NCBI RefSeq assembly: GCF_002964765.1
Contig: NZ_PQCF01000026.1
Span: forward strand, 101,296 to 165,295
DNA length: 64,000 bases
Origin: Pseudoalteromonas sp. T1lg88
GTDB taxonomy: Bacteria; Pseudomonadota; Gammaproteobacteria; Enterobacterales; Alteromonadaceae
Reading direction: 5' to 3'
The stretch's first letter is position 1; each line of letters begins with the position of its first letter. The translations under genes and the position numbers were made by a program. The notes beneath the pieces were generated by a model that did not search any database, was not told where the DNA came from, and saw nothing but the letters and a program-made list of their open reading frames with translations. This document shows, piece after piece, positions 16,754 to 25,633 of the stretch.

Positions 16754-17992
16754 CTACTGAATCAAGGTATCTATGGTCACATCGACACTGGGTTGCTGAT
16801 GGCGGTTAAAGGGCTGAGATTTACCTTCCAACTCACCCAGTTCAACGGCCACGTCACCATCCTTTGAGATACGGGCAATCACTTGAATTTGCTCAAATTG
16901 TTGCAAACTCAATTGCGCCATCATGGCATCTGCCTCACTCAGAGTGACTGTCATGGGCAAAGAGAATTGCTCAAAGCGCTTAACCGCCAATGGCATAGCA
17001 GGCCCTTCTGCGGCCTTGGCAAACACAAATAGCACCGCATTAAGAGGAATACGATCGGCTATGTCATCGGCCAGAGTCACCTGTACCTGCACCTTATGCG
17101 TCGGTTCGCTGTTTTGCGCTTGCGCCAGACGCGCATCAATTTCTTTAATGCGTTCACTGACCATGGCATAACGGGAGTCTTGCTCATTCATGGTCAACAA
17201 GATCAACTCAAAGGCGCTTTTGGCTTCGGCCCAATCCTTACGCTCGTAGGCTATCAAGGCCAGCATGGAAATGGCATCGATATTCTGTGGCTGCACCTGC
17301 AGCACCTGCGACAACAGCTTGGCCGCCTGATTCATCGCCATATCATCACCTTTGATCAGCAGCGACTGAGCATAGCTGACCTTGGCACTGATATTTTCAG
17401 GGTCCATGGCCAAAACCTTGTCGAACGCCTGCATCGCCATTTCATAATCGTTTAAGGTCATGGCCACACGACCCAGCATCAGCCAGGCCACTGCATCATC
17501 ACCGTCCTTAGCCAGGCGGGTACGCAAACCAAGCAACAAGGCCTGACGCTCATTGGCATCAAGAGGCTCGCCCTTGCCCATCACCGCGCGCTCACCCAGT
17601 TCTGGCAGCTCCACCATGGCCTTTTCCCACGCCTGTAGCTGCGCCTGACTACCGGTGAAATAATAGAACACAGCGCTAAGCAGCACCAAAAATGAAGCAC
17701 CGGTCAATGCCAAAATTCGGTTATTACCGCGGCTTTGCAGCTGTTGCTCCGGCGCCAGATCATTCAACAGGCGTCTTTTAAGTTCCAGTAGCGACTCATT
17801 AAAACTTGTTTGCGAAATACGCCCAAGCGCTAAATCATCCGCCAACTCCTGCTGGCGCTGCTCAAAGATATCGATGCGCTCGGCATTAACGCTTGGGTTT
17901 GCATCGCTTTCAAAACGACGGAAAAAAGGCCAGCACACAAATATCAAGGCGGCGAAGGCTAAGGCCGCAAAGGCCCCCCATAATGACAACAT
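16754..17992 (-). CDS. ccmI: c-type cytochrome biogenesis protein CcmI
   Basis: This 412-residue protein has two N-terminal membrane helices (start LWGAFAALAFAALIFVCWPF, second near 110), a cytoplasmic leucine-rich stretch between them and a periplasmic tetratricopeptide region (about 150-290). CcmI binds apocytochrome c and presents it to the CcmF-CcmH haem lyase. The C-terminal 110 residues are the usual CcmI beta domain. It shares one base with ccmH and is the last ccm gene of the operon. Confidence 0.92.
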   Translation of the reverse strand: MLSLWGAFAALAFAALIFVCWPFFRRFESDANPSVNAERIDIFEQRQQELADDLALGRISQTSFNESLLELKRRLLNDLAPEQQLQSRGNNRILALTGASFLVLLSAVFYYFTGSQAQLQAWEKAMVELPELGERAVMGKGEPLDANERQALLLGLRTRLAKDGDDAVAWLMLGRVAMTLNDYEMAMQAFDKVLAMDPENISAKVSYAQSLLIKGDDMAMNQAAKLLSQVLQVQPQNIDAISMLALIAYERKDWAEAKSAFELILLTMNEQDSRYAMVSERIKEIDARLAQAQNSEPTHKVQVQVTLADDIADRIPLNAVLFVFAKAAEGPAMPLAVKRFEQFSLPMTVTLSEADAMMAQLSLQQFEQIQVIARISKDGDVAVELGELEGKSQPFNRHQQPSVDVTIDTLIQ

Positions 17993-18453
17993 TACGCAGA
18001 CTCCTTGCGCTTATAGCGCGTGATCAACTTTTGCAGTTGTTGCTCATCGGTCTCAGACCAACTTGCTTTTTGCGCCGCCTTTTTCTGGCGCAGAATAATA
18101 AAGGCAAAACCACCCACCACGATCAGACCGGGCAGAATCCACAGCAAAATAGTAGCAGGGGTAACAGGCGGCTGATAATGCACAAAGTAACCGTAACGAT
18201 CGATCATGTAATCAATAACCTGATCCTTGCTCTGCCCTTCTTTAACCAGTTGCTCCACCTTCTCGCGAAGATCCTTGGCCACCACGGCATCTGAGTCGGC
18301 AATATTCTGGTTTTGACACTTGGGGCAACGCAGCTCCTTGGTCAGCTCGGCAAACAAGGCCGCCTGCTCGTCGTTAGCAAAGTCGTACTTTTCTTCCACC
18401 GCGGCAGCGGAAACGGCAAATACCAAGGCCAATAATACAAACACAAAACGCAT
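17992..18453 (-). CDS. ccmH: cytochrome c-type biogenesis protein CcmH
   Basis: This 153-residue thioredoxin-related protein keeps the apocytochrome haem-binding cysteines reduced. It has a signal peptide (VFVLLALVFAVSAAA), the redox motif RCPKC (Cys43, Cys46) and a C-terminal membrane helix (ATILLWILPGLIVVGGFAF). The frame is open further upstream, but the ATG at 18453 is the only start that gives the signal peptide, and it sits one base after the ccmG stop codon. Confidence 0.95.
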   Translation of the reverse strand: MRFVFVLLALVFAVSAAAVEEKYDFANDEQAALFAELTKELRCPKCQNQNIADSDAVVAKDLREKVEQLVKEGQSKDQVIDYMIDRYGYFVHYQPPVTPATILLWILPGLIVVGGFAFIILRQKKAAQKASWSETDEQQLQKLITRYKRKESA

Positions 18454-18454
18454 G

Positions 18455-19018
18455 TTATTCTCCCAGTAGCGGCGCAAACTTGGCACGCCACACTCGCTCG
18501 TTAACATCACCAGTGTGATGCACCAGCACCTTGCCTTCACCATTGACCAGGAAGGTCTCCGGCGCACCTGAGACCCCTAAGTCCAAAATAAACTGGCGGT
18601 CTAAATCAAGCATATTGAATTGATAAGGGTCGCCGGCACGGGCCAGCATATCCCGCACTTCCTGTTGCAAAGCCGCTAAGTCAAAGCGGTCGCCGAAATC
18701 AGGGTCGTAACCCTGCTCGTAGTACAAACCCACTATGGTCACGCCGCGCTCACGCAACTCGGTTAAGTAACCCAGCTCCGCCAAGCAGGTTGGACACCAG
18801 GTGCCCCAGACGTTGATCAAATAGGTTTGACCGGCCATATCGGCATTGGTCCAACGCTTTTGCGGCTCCATCAGATCCGGCAAATCAAAGGCTGGCAGTG
18901 CCTGATTTACCCGGCCACTTTGCAGCTCACGTGGGTCGGAAAACAAACCCTTTAACAGGAACGCGCACAGCAGTATAAATACCGCCAGTGGCGTTAATAC
19001 GAACCACTTTTTATTCAT
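18455..19018 (-). CDS. ccmG: thiol:disulfide interchange protein CcmG (DsbE)
   Basis: This 187-residue membrane-anchored thioredoxin has one N-terminal helix and the active site WCPTC (Cys75, Cys78). It supplies electrons for reduction of apocytochrome c, with CcmH. The family motif GVSGAPETFLV is present near residue 145. The start overlaps the ccmF stop by four bases. Confidence 0.95.
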   Translation of the reverse strand: MNKKWFVLTPLAVFILLCAFLLKGLFSDPRELQSGRVNQALPAFDLPDLMEPQKRWTNADMAGQTYLINVWGTWCPTCLAELGYLTELRERGVTIVGLYYEQGYDPDFGDRFDLAALQQEVRDMLARAGDPYQFNMLDLDRQFILDLGVSGAPETFLVNGEGKVLVHHTGDVNERVWRAKFAPLLGE

Positions 19019-20955
19019 GCCTGTGCCTCCTTGGGATTACGACGACGATAACGGCGATCAAAGAGGACGATAAAGCCTGCCAAAGCAATCAAGATACCGC
19101 CCAACCACATCACCCGTACAAAGGGTTTATGGTAAATGCGCAATGACCAGGCGCCACCGGTGAGCTGCTCGCCCAGGGCGAGATAAAGATCTCGGCTCAG
19201 GCCAGCATCTACTGCGGCTTCGGTCATAAACTGCATGCCGATATCGTAGCGACGCTTTTCCGCGTGCAATACGGTTTCCAGCTCACCTTCTTTAAATACG
19301 GTCACCACTCCGGCATGGCCGGTGTAGTTTGGTCCGCGAATGGCTTTAACGCCATCGAAACGGAAATCATAACCACCTAAGGCCACCTGCTCGCCGGGCA
19401 CAACACGTACATCACGCTCGGTTGAATAGGCCGAAGTCAGGGCCACAGACATAATCACCAGCGCCAGGCCGATGTGACCCAATTGCATGGCCCAATAGCT
19501 TAAACCTAAGCGCTTGATTGATTGCGCCTGCGCGGTTTTCTGGAGCAGATCCTGAGCGCTCATCACCATGATCCACAGCGCCAATGCGGTGGCCATAAAG
19601 GTTAAAGCACTGACCTTGGCAAAACTGCTAAACAACCAGGCGGCGGTAAGCACCAGGGCAATCACTACGCCTAACCCATATTTACCCGCCACTTGCTTCA
19701 GCTTGTTTTGCTTCCAACGCAGCAGCGGCGCTGCACCCAGCAATAAAGCAAAAGGCACAATTAAATAAGTAAACATCTGATTGAAGAAGGGTTCACCGAT
19801 GGAAATCGAGCCCAGACCCAGCTCCTTGTGGATCATAGGCAAGAGCGTACCTAGTAAAACGATAAGCGTCGCCACCACCAGAAGAATATTATTCAGCCAC
19901 AGTGCCACCTCGCGAGAGAACAGGCTATAGCGACCTTCACTCGATACATGACCGGCGCGCAGGGCATAAAGCGTTAACCCGCCACCCACGACTATGGCCA
20001 AAAAGGCAAGGATAAACATGCCGCGATCCGGGTCCGAGGCAAAAGCGTGTACCGAAACAATAATGCCCGAGCGCACGATAAAGGTGCCCAATAGACTCAA
20101 TGAGAAGGCGGCAATGGCCAAAAGCACTGTCCATGATTTAAAGATACCGCGCTTTTCCGTCACCGCTAATGAATGCAGTAACGCCGTGGCCACCAGCCAA
20201 GGCATCAGGGAGGCATTTTCTACCGGATCCCAGAACCACCAGCCACCCCAGCCAAGCTCCGCATAGGCCCACCAACTGCCGATGGTGATACCCAGGGTTA
20301 AAAAGCCCCAGGCCGCCATGGTCCAGGGGCGCGACCACTTGGCCCAAAGGTTATCCAGCTGACCGGTGAGAAGTGCCGCAATGGCAAAGGCAAAGGAAAC
20401 TGACAGCCCCACATAGCCCATATACAAAAGTGGCGGGTGAATGATCATGCCCGGGTCTTGCAACAGCGGGTTCAGGTCTCGTCCTTCCACCGGATAATAA
20501 GGCAACAGGCGGTCAAACGGGCTCGACATCAAGAGGGTGTAAAGCATAAAGCCGACGGCCAAAAAGCCCAGCACACCGAGGACTCGGGCACGCAATGGCC
20601 AAGGCAGGGACTTGGACATCAGCGCCACCGCCGCCGTCCAGCCGGCCTGCATCACCAGCCACAGCAGGATAGCCCCTTCATGACCGCCCCAGGTCGAGGT
20701 GATCTTGTAATACCAAGGCAAGGTACTACTTGAGTGATGGGCCACATAGGCCACTGTGAAGTCATCGGTAAGACTGGCGTAAATCAGTGCTGCAAAAGAA
20801 AGCAGCACAAAGATAAACTGACCCACCGCCAACGACGGTGCCGCACGCATCAGACGTAAATTGCCTGTGTGCGCGCCCCACATGGGAAAAATAAACAACA
20901 GCACACAAAGCACCATTGCCAAGGTTAATGAAAAATAACCGAGCTCTGGGATCAT
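19015..20955 (-). CDS. ccmF: haem lyase CcmF
   Basis: This 646-residue polytopic membrane protein attaches haem to apocytochrome c together with CcmH and CcmI. The haem-handling tryptophan-rich motif GGWWFWDPVENASLMPWL is intact, as are surrounding helices and conserved histidines. Length is that of the family (about 650). It overlaps ccmG by four bases and follows ccmE closely. Confidence 0.96.
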   Translation of the reverse strand: MIPELGYFSLTLAMVLCVLLFIFPMWGAHTGNLRLMRAAPSLAVGQFIFVLLSFAALIYASLTDDFTVAYVAHHSSSTLPWYYKITSTWGGHEGAILLWLVMQAGWTAAVALMSKSLPWPLRARVLGVLGFLAVGFMLYTLLMSSPFDRLLPYYPVEGRDLNPLLQDPGMIIHPPLLYMGYVGLSVSFAFAIAALLTGQLDNLWAKWSRPWTMAAWGFLTLGITIGSWWAYAELGWGGWWFWDPVENASLMPWLVATALLHSLAVTEKRGIFKSWTVLLAIAAFSLSLLGTFIVRSGIIVSVHAFASDPDRGMFILAFLAIVVGGGLTLYALRAGHVSSEGRYSLFSREVALWLNNILLVVATLIVLLGTLLPMIHKELGLGSISIGEPFFNQMFTYLIVPFALLLGAAPLLRWKQNKLKQVAGKYGLGVVIALVLTAAWLFSSFAKVSALTFMATALALWIMVMSAQDLLQKTAQAQSIKRLGLSYWAMQLGHIGLALVIMSVALTSAYSTERDVRVVPGEQVALGGYDFRFDGVKAIRGPNYTGHAGVVTVFKEGELETVLHAEKRRYDIGMQFMTEAAVDAGLSRDLYLALGEQLTGGAWSLRIYHKPFVRVMWLGGILIALAGFIVLFDRRYRRRNPKEAQA

Positions 20956-20958
20956 AAC

Positions 20959-21435
20959 TTAGTTGCCGTTGTTATTATAAGTAGGTTTGTGGTGCTTAAT
21001 GCCCTTCACCGCTTCGGCGACTTCCTCAGGCATATATTCTTCATCGTGCTTAGCCAGCACTTCGAATGCCTCGATCACATCGCTTTCAATCAGGGTGCCC
21101 TGTGCCACTATGCCCTGCCCCTCACGGAACAGATCCGGCAAAATGCCTTTATAGCGAATGGTTACCATGGGGCCGGAATCGATCAACTTAAACTCAACGA
21201 ATAAAGAGTTATCATCGCGTTTAACCGTACCTGGTACTACCATGCCGCCGATACGCAGCTTTTGTCCCACGCTTGGTTTTTCAAGCTCTGGGCCCTTGCC
21301 GTTGATAAGCTCGCTCGGAGTATAGAATAAATTAATATTCTCTTGCAGCGCGTACAAAGTCAGGCCCACGGCGCTAGATAGGCCGAATAACAAAGCGATA
21401 ATAGTTAATAGGCGTTTTTTACGTCTTGGGTTCAT
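20959..21435 (-). CDS. ccmE: haem chaperone CcmE
   Basis: This 158-residue periplasmic protein is anchored by an N-terminal helix. It carries haem covalently on His130, seen here in [10 protein letters not shown], and hands it to CcmF. The OB-fold core ([14 protein letters not shown]) is clear. The start overlaps ccmD by four bases. Confidence 0.96.
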   Translation of the reverse strand: MNPRRKKRLLTIIALLFGLSSAVGLTLYALQENINLFYTPSELINGKGPELEKPSVGQKLRIGGMVVPGTVKRDDNSLFVEFKLIDSGPMVTIRYKGILPDLFREGQGIVAQGTLIESDVIEAFEVLAKHDEEYMPEEVAEAVKGIKHHKPTYNNNGN

Positions 21436-21647
21436 GATTGCGACTCCTGCTGCTTAGCCAGCTTAGCTTTTTCAATACGTTGCTCACGAGCACTCTGTGC
21501 CGATACCTGTTGTAATAACTTACGCTTTTCCTGGATAGAGCTAACCACCAGGGCGATAATAATTAACGCACAGCTGCCGAAGGATAACCACACGTAAAAG
21601 GCGTAGCCACCCATGGCAAAAAATTCTGAAAGACTCTCAAACTGCAT
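21432..21647 (-). CDS. ccmD: haem exporter protein CcmD
   Basis: This is a 71-residue single-helix protein that releases haem-loaded CcmE from the CcmABC complex. The family pattern [16 protein letters not shown] precedes the helix, and a lysine/arginine-rich tail follows ([16 protein letters not shown]). It lies between ccmC and ccmE as usual. Confidence 0.92.
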   Translation of the reverse strand: MQFESLSEFFAMGGYAFYVWLSFGSCALIIIALVVSSIQEKRKLLQQVSAQSAREQRIEKAKLAKQQESQS

Positions 21648-21648
21648 C

Positions 21649-22386
21649 TTATTTGCCTCCCGCCAGAGCTTTAACCCAGGGGCGATGTTGCTCGCTTTTT
21701 AGGATTTCTGTTTTCAGGCGAATTAGCGTCACCGCCCCCAAGAAACCGGCAAAGCCAAGGATATTGATCATCAAGGGCCAGAACATGCTTGAGTCTATGG
21801 CCGAGGTATCAAACTTGGTGATGGTTGCACCTTGGTGCAGGGTGTTCCACCACTCCACCGAGAAATGGATAATCGGCAGATTTACTACGCCAACCAGGGC
21901 AAGAATAGACGCCGCCTTACCCCCGGCGCGCTTGTCCTCAAAGGCATGATAAAGAGAAATCACACCCAGGTATAAAAACAACAAAATCAACTCTGAGGTT
22001 AAACGGGCATCCCATACCCACCAGGCACCCCACATGGGTTTACCCCAGGCAGCACCGGTCAATAAAGCAATCACAGTCATGGCCGCACCCACAGGAGCAA
22101 TGGCAATCACCGCCAACTGGGCATTGCGAATTTGCCACACCAGGGCCACTAAGCCAGCGATAGCCATGGACGAATAGGCGCCCATAGACCAGATGGCCGA
22201 CGGCACATGAATAAAGATGATGCGATAGCTGTCTTTTTGTTGGTAGTCCGCAGGCGCAAAGGCCAGCCCCCATACCCAGCCCACCAGGATGCCAAGCACG
22301 GCGATCACGGCAAAATAGGGCAGCAGGGTGTTACACAACTGATAGGCCCTTTCGGCCTTAGCGTAGGGATGTAACCACTTCCACAT
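21649..22386 (-). CDS. ccmC: haem transporter / CcmE loader CcmC
   Basis: This 245-residue inner-membrane protein has six helices and loads haem on CcmE. The tryptophan-rich motif WGAWWVWDARLTSELIL and the conserved IHVPSAIW region are intact. Length equals that of the E. coli protein. It shares one base with ccmB and is followed by ccmD. Confidence 0.96.
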   Translation of the reverse strand: MWKWLHPYAKAERAYQLCNTLLPYFAVIAVLGILVGWVWGLAFAPADYQQKDSYRIIFIHVPSAIWSMGAYSSMAIAGLVALVWQIRNAQLAVIAIAPVGAAMTVIALLTGAAWGKPMWGAWWVWDARLTSELILLFLYLGVISLYHAFEDKRAGGKAASILALVGVVNLPIIHFSVEWWNTLHQGATITKFDTSAIDSSMFWPLMINILGFAGFLGAVTLIRLKTEILKSEQHRPWVKALAGGK

Positions 22387-23075
22387 TAGTTAATACTCAC
22401 TTTCAATGCTGATGAAACGGCAATAGGCGCAAGCACGATAGCCACGGCTAAAAATGCACCTAGAATCGCAAGCTGGCCGCCATAAGCCAGGGACATGCTG
22501 GCGGTATCTATGGCGGAGGTCGCGAAAATTAATACGGGTATATAGAGCGGCAGGACCAATAAACTAAGCAGTACCCCACCCTTTTGCAGGCCCACGGTGA
22601 GCCCGGCGCCGATGGCACCAATCAAGCTCAGCAGCGGCGTGCCAATTAGCAGGGTCAGCATCATGGCGCTTAGAGCCTGCGATTGTAAATTCATCAAAAG
22701 CGCAAACAACGGCGCTAGAATAACCATGGGCAAGCCGGTTACCGTCCAGTGCGCGGCCACCTTAGCCGAGACGCTCAATGACAGCGGAAAAGGCGACAGC
22801 ATCAGCTGCTCCAAGGTACCGTCCAGGTAGTCATCACGAAACATCTTGTCCAAGCCCAACATGGTCGCCAACAGGGCCGCTACCCAGATAATTCCAGGCG
22901 CCATGCGCGCCAATAAATTAGGCTCAGGGCCAATGCCCAGCGGGAACAGGGTGATAACGATTAAAAAGAACAATAACGGATTGATAATGTCGCTGCGCTG
23001 GCGAAACGCCAAACGAACATCTTTTTTATATACGCTGGCCCACACGCGCCAGTATGAATGGTTCTGTGCTATCAA
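22386..23075 (-). CDS. ccmB: haem exporter permease CcmB
   Basis: This 229-residue protein with six helices is the permease of the CcmABC transporter. The family motif FRDDYLDGTLEQLMLSPFPL is clear. ATP hydrolysis by its partner CcmA drives release of haem-loaded CcmE. It overlaps ccmA by four bases. Confidence 0.95.
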   Translation of the reverse strand: MIAQNHSYWRVWASVYKKDVRLAFRQRSDIINPLLFFLIVITLFPLGIGPEPNLLARMAPGIIWVAALLATMLGLDKMFRDDYLDGTLEQLMLSPFPLSLSVSAKVAAHWTVTGLPMVILAPLFALLMNLQSQALSAMMLTLLIGTPLLSLIGAIGAGLTVGLQKGGVLLSLLVLPLYIPVLIFATSAIDTASMSLAYGGQLAILGAFLAVAIVLAPIAVSSALKVSIN

Positions 23076-23692
23076 ATGCGATACTCCAGCTGCAACTTGA
23101 TGAGCTTATCAAAGTGCGCGGTAAGGTCTTGGTGGCTGGTCAGCAAAATAGCACCGCCCGAGGCGAGATGCTCGGCAAAACGCTGTTGCAGCAATTGCAC
23201 ACCCTTTTTATCCACCGCGGTGAAGGGCTCATCCAATAACCACAAGGGCGCACGATTTAACCATAAACGCGCCAGGGCTACGCGGCGCTGCTGCCCGGCA
23301 GAAAGCTGGCGCACCGGCACATCTTCAAGACCAACCAGACCCAGGTCGGCAAGTACCTCGTAGAGATCTAAGCCGCTTTCAAGACCATGGGTATTGAGCC
23401 AAAAATGGCAATTTTCTAAGGCATTAAGCGCAGTGTTGACGCCGGTTTTATGGCCGATAAACAGCACATTCTCGGCGTACTCGTCATAATTACGACCAAT
23501 ACACTGCTGATTAAACTTTACTTGCCCCTGCATAGGCTCGGCGAAGCCCGCTAAAATACGTAATAACGAGGTTTTTCCGGCACCGTTAGGACCTTCTAAC
23601 TGCATGATCTCGCCCGACTTTAGGGTAAAACTCAGGTCTTCGAACAAACATCGCTCTTGCTTTATACAAGTGACTGCGTCAACGTGTAGCAC
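23072..23692 (-). CDS. ccmA: ABC transporter ATP-binding protein CcmA
   Basis: This 206-residue ABC ATPase heads the ccm operon. Walker A reads GPNGAGKTSLLR and the ABC signature LSAGQQRRVALARL, with Walker B LWLLDEP and a switch histidine TSHQDL. The start codon is GTG at 23692, with GAGA about eleven bases ahead; no better ATG lies near. Confidence 0.93.
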   Translation of the reverse strand: MLHVDAVTCIKQERCLFEDLSFTLKSGEIMQLEGPNGAGKTSLLRILAGFAEPMQGQVKFNQQCIGRNYDEYAENVLFIGHKTGVNTALNALENCHFWLNTHGLESGLDLYEVLADLGLVGLEDVPVRQLSAGQQRRVALARLWLNRAPLWLLDEPFTAVDKKGVQLLQQRFAEHLASGGAILLTSHQDLTAHFDKLIKLQLEYRI

Positions 23693-24080
23693 AAACAGGG
23701 ATTCTCAATGCTTAAAATTGGGCGTTAGTCTACCATAATGCTAAGCTAATGCGAAAAATTGCAGGTAAAACTTTGATCTCTAGCAAGGGGGAATATGTCG
23801 GGTCCATTTACCCCTTTATTCAACCTAGTCTCAGCGCTGGAAATCACTGCCTCAAGCGCACCAATACTGCAGCCAAAATCACCTTAAAAATAACCCTGGA
23901 TGGCACACAGGATTCACCTTAAATAGCAACAAATAAACATGAAAATGCACGTGCCGGGGCGAGTGCAGGCGCTACCAATTCAATTCAAAAAAACGATCAC
24001 CTCAATCAGTTTAAAGCATTTTAATGATTAAACTTACTTTGGCACACTAGGCTCATTGATTTAGAGAAGGACTAAAACTA
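23693..24080. other. divergent intergenic region, ccmA / peroxiredoxin gene
   Basis: These 388 bases must hold the ccm promoter (minus) and the promoter of the peroxiredoxin-glutaredoxin gene (plus). I see no gene, no strong repeat and no convincing operator. The last 100 bases are AT-rich. Confidence 0.5.
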
Positions 24081-24821
24081 ATGAGCCAATTTAAAAACAG
24101 CACAGGCCTACGTGTACCCGATGTCACCTTTGCCATTCGTGAGAATGACCAATGGCAAAAACGCACCAGTGCAGATAGTTTTGCCGGTAAAACCGTGATC
24201 GTCTTTGCCCTGCCCGGTGCCTTTACGCCAACCTGTTCGTCCACCCATCTGCCCCGCTATAACGAATTAGCCGCGGTGTTTAAACAAAACGGCGTCGATG
24301 ACATAGTTTGTGTTTCGGTAAATGACACCTTTGTTATGAATGCCTGGGCGCAGCACCAGGAGGCCGGCAATATTACCCTGCTGCCCGATGGCAACGGCGA
24401 ATTTACCGATGGCATGGGCTTGTTGGTCGATAAGAATGACCTTGGTTTTGGCAAGCGCAGCTGGCGTTATTCCATGCTGGTTAAAGATGGCGTGGTTGAG
24501 AAAATGTTTATCGAAGCGGATGTGCCCGGCGACCCCTTTGAGGTGTCCGACGCCGATACCATGCTGGAGTACATCAACCCGCAACAGGTAAAACCTCAAC
24601 CGGTCAGCCTGTTCAGTAAACCCGGCTGCCCCTTTTGTACCAAGGCAAAGAATCTGCTGACAGAAAAGGGGCTGGCGTTTGAAGAGATCACCCTGGGTAA
24701 CAGTGTGTCGCTTACCAGCTTAAAGGCTATCACAGGTCGTGAAACCGTACCGCAAGTCTTTATTGGCGGTGAGCATATAGGTGGCAGTGACGATTTAGCG
24801 GCCTACTTCGCGGCACAATAA
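24081..24821 (+). CDS. peroxiredoxin-glutaredoxin hybrid protein
   Basis: This 246-residue protein fuses a Prx5-type peroxiredoxin (about 1-165) to a glutaredoxin (about 170-246). The peroxidatic cysteine is in PGAFTPTCSS (Cys52) and the glutaredoxin active site is CPFC (Cys183, Cys186). Such hybrids reduce peroxides with glutathione as electron donor without needing a separate glutaredoxin, as known from Haemophilus and Neisseria. GAGAAGGA lies about nine bases ahead of the ATG. The stop codon is two bases from the att-like repeat of the following island. Confidence 0.95.
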   Translation: MSQFKNSTGLRVPDVTFAIRENDQWQKRTSADSFAGKTVIVFALPGAFTPTCSSTHLPRYNELAAVFKQNGVDDIVCVSVNDTFVMNAWAQHQEAGNITLLPDGNGEFTDGMGLLVDKNDLGFGKRSWRYSMLVKDGVVEKMFIEADVPGDPFEVSDADTMLEYINPQQVKPQPVSLFSKPGCPFCTKAKNLLTEKGLAFEEITLGNSVSLTSLKAITGRETVPQVFIGGEHIGGSDDLAAYFAAQ

Positions 24822-24822
24822 G

Positions 24823-24838
24823 ATGGCGGCCCCTGCAG
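24823..24838. repeat. attachment-site repeat, island end distal to the tRNA
   Basis: ATGGCGGCCCCTGCAG is identical to the 3' end of tRNA-Arg at 26538-26553. It begins directly after the peroxiredoxin-glutaredoxin stop codon. Confidence 0.85.
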
Positions 24839-24901
24839 CACCTAAAAACAGCCTAAAATGGCTCTTAGGGACCAATTAACAACTTATTTTTAAGGAAAAA
24901 A

Positions 24902-24942
24902 ACACCTTTTTTTACACCCAAAATCAACGTAAAAAAAGGTGT
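24902..24942. terminator. 14-bp perfect inverted repeat, terminator-like
   Basis: The arms ACACCTTTTTTTAC (24902-24915) and GTAAAAAAAGGTGT (24929-24942) pair perfectly around a 13-base loop. It may end transcription from the upstream gene or be an arm of the old attachment region; there is no separate T run after the stem, so the terminator call is tentative. Confidence 0.45.
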
Positions 24943-24965
24943 CTAGTTGTTTAAGGGAAGATCAG

Positions 24966-25085
24966 GCATCTGTGGACTTAAGCAATGTACGCGAGCTGTT
25001 AGAGCATAGTGACTTAGATATGACGCTGAGGTTTGCACATTTAGCGCCTGAGCATAAAGCGGCTGCGGTTAATGTGATTGGCTAA
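24966..25085 (+). pseudogene. C-terminal remnant of a phage-type tyrosine recombinase
   Basis: The frame reads VDLSNVRELLEHSD then MTLRFAHLAPEHKAAAV before a stop at 25083-25085. This matches the conserved end of phage/island integrases, in which the histidine box (LLGHS) is followed by RYAHLAPEH with the nucleophilic tyrosine. Here that tyrosine is phenylalanine, and no N-terminal part is found upstream. It is therefore a dead fragment, 127 bases from the att repeat, as expected for an integrase at the element end. Confidence 0.8.
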
Positions 25086-25266
25086 TTTATTTGGATTGAT
25101 CGATCATAACCCAATAATCATAGAAGTCATTTAACCACTTGGGAAGCTGATTACGCATAACTTATAGATAGCTAAGAACATGATGCTGTTGCTCTTTTTT
25201 ATTGCCAATTTATAATAAATCATATGAACAAAGGCAGTTCATTAGCCGCTCAAGGAATTAGTTCAC

Positions 25267-25605
25267 ATGTCAATCAGCAAAGTTAAAAGTTTATTTTCTC
25301 GTTCACAATACCCGCTTCACTACGGCTGGTTAGAATTAGCGGAAAAGAGCACAGACACCTCTAGTGATCAAGAACATCTACTAAATGAGATCAGCGACAT
25401 CTCGAAAATAATGGGTGATGAATATACAGAAGCTTTGATGTTGATCCTCGACTCCGAACCTAAATCGCCTGACTCATTGCTTTGGAAGTTAATGCCCATA
25501 AAGCTCGCAGCAAAAAAAAGAATAGCGACAAACAGTGGTGAGTTAGCTGGAAACTGTGAAGAAATTAAATCCCTGCTCTCAAAGTTATGTCTCAGTAGGA
25601 AGTAA
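25267..25605 (+). CDS. island protein of unknown function, 112 residues
   Basis: I do not recognise this protein. It is mainly alpha-helical and charged, without signal peptide or membrane segment, so probably cytoplasmic. AAGGA lies nine bases ahead of the ATG. It is AT-rich compared with its core neighbours and is followed 28 bases later by another unknown gene, so the two may form a cargo operon of the tRNA-Arg island. Confidence 0.6.
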   Translation: MSISKVKSLFSRSQYPLHYGWLELAEKSTDTSSDQEHLLNEISDISKIMGDEYTEALMLILDSEPKSPDSLLWKLMPIKLAAKKRIATNSGELAGNCEEIKSLLSKLCLSRK

Positions 25606-25633
25606 AACTCCTAAAGAGCTGAGGGATGAGAAA

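Noticed and set aside
25087..25158. 23-residue minus-strand frame in the tRNA-Arg island
   Set aside because: It is short, has no ribosome binding site and no known relative; it may be a decayed fragment but cannot be supported.
25556..25633. longer start (GTG 25556) for the coiled-coil island protein
   Set aside because: It would lie inside the preceding gene without a good ribosome binding site, while ATG 25634 has GAGGG at the right distance.
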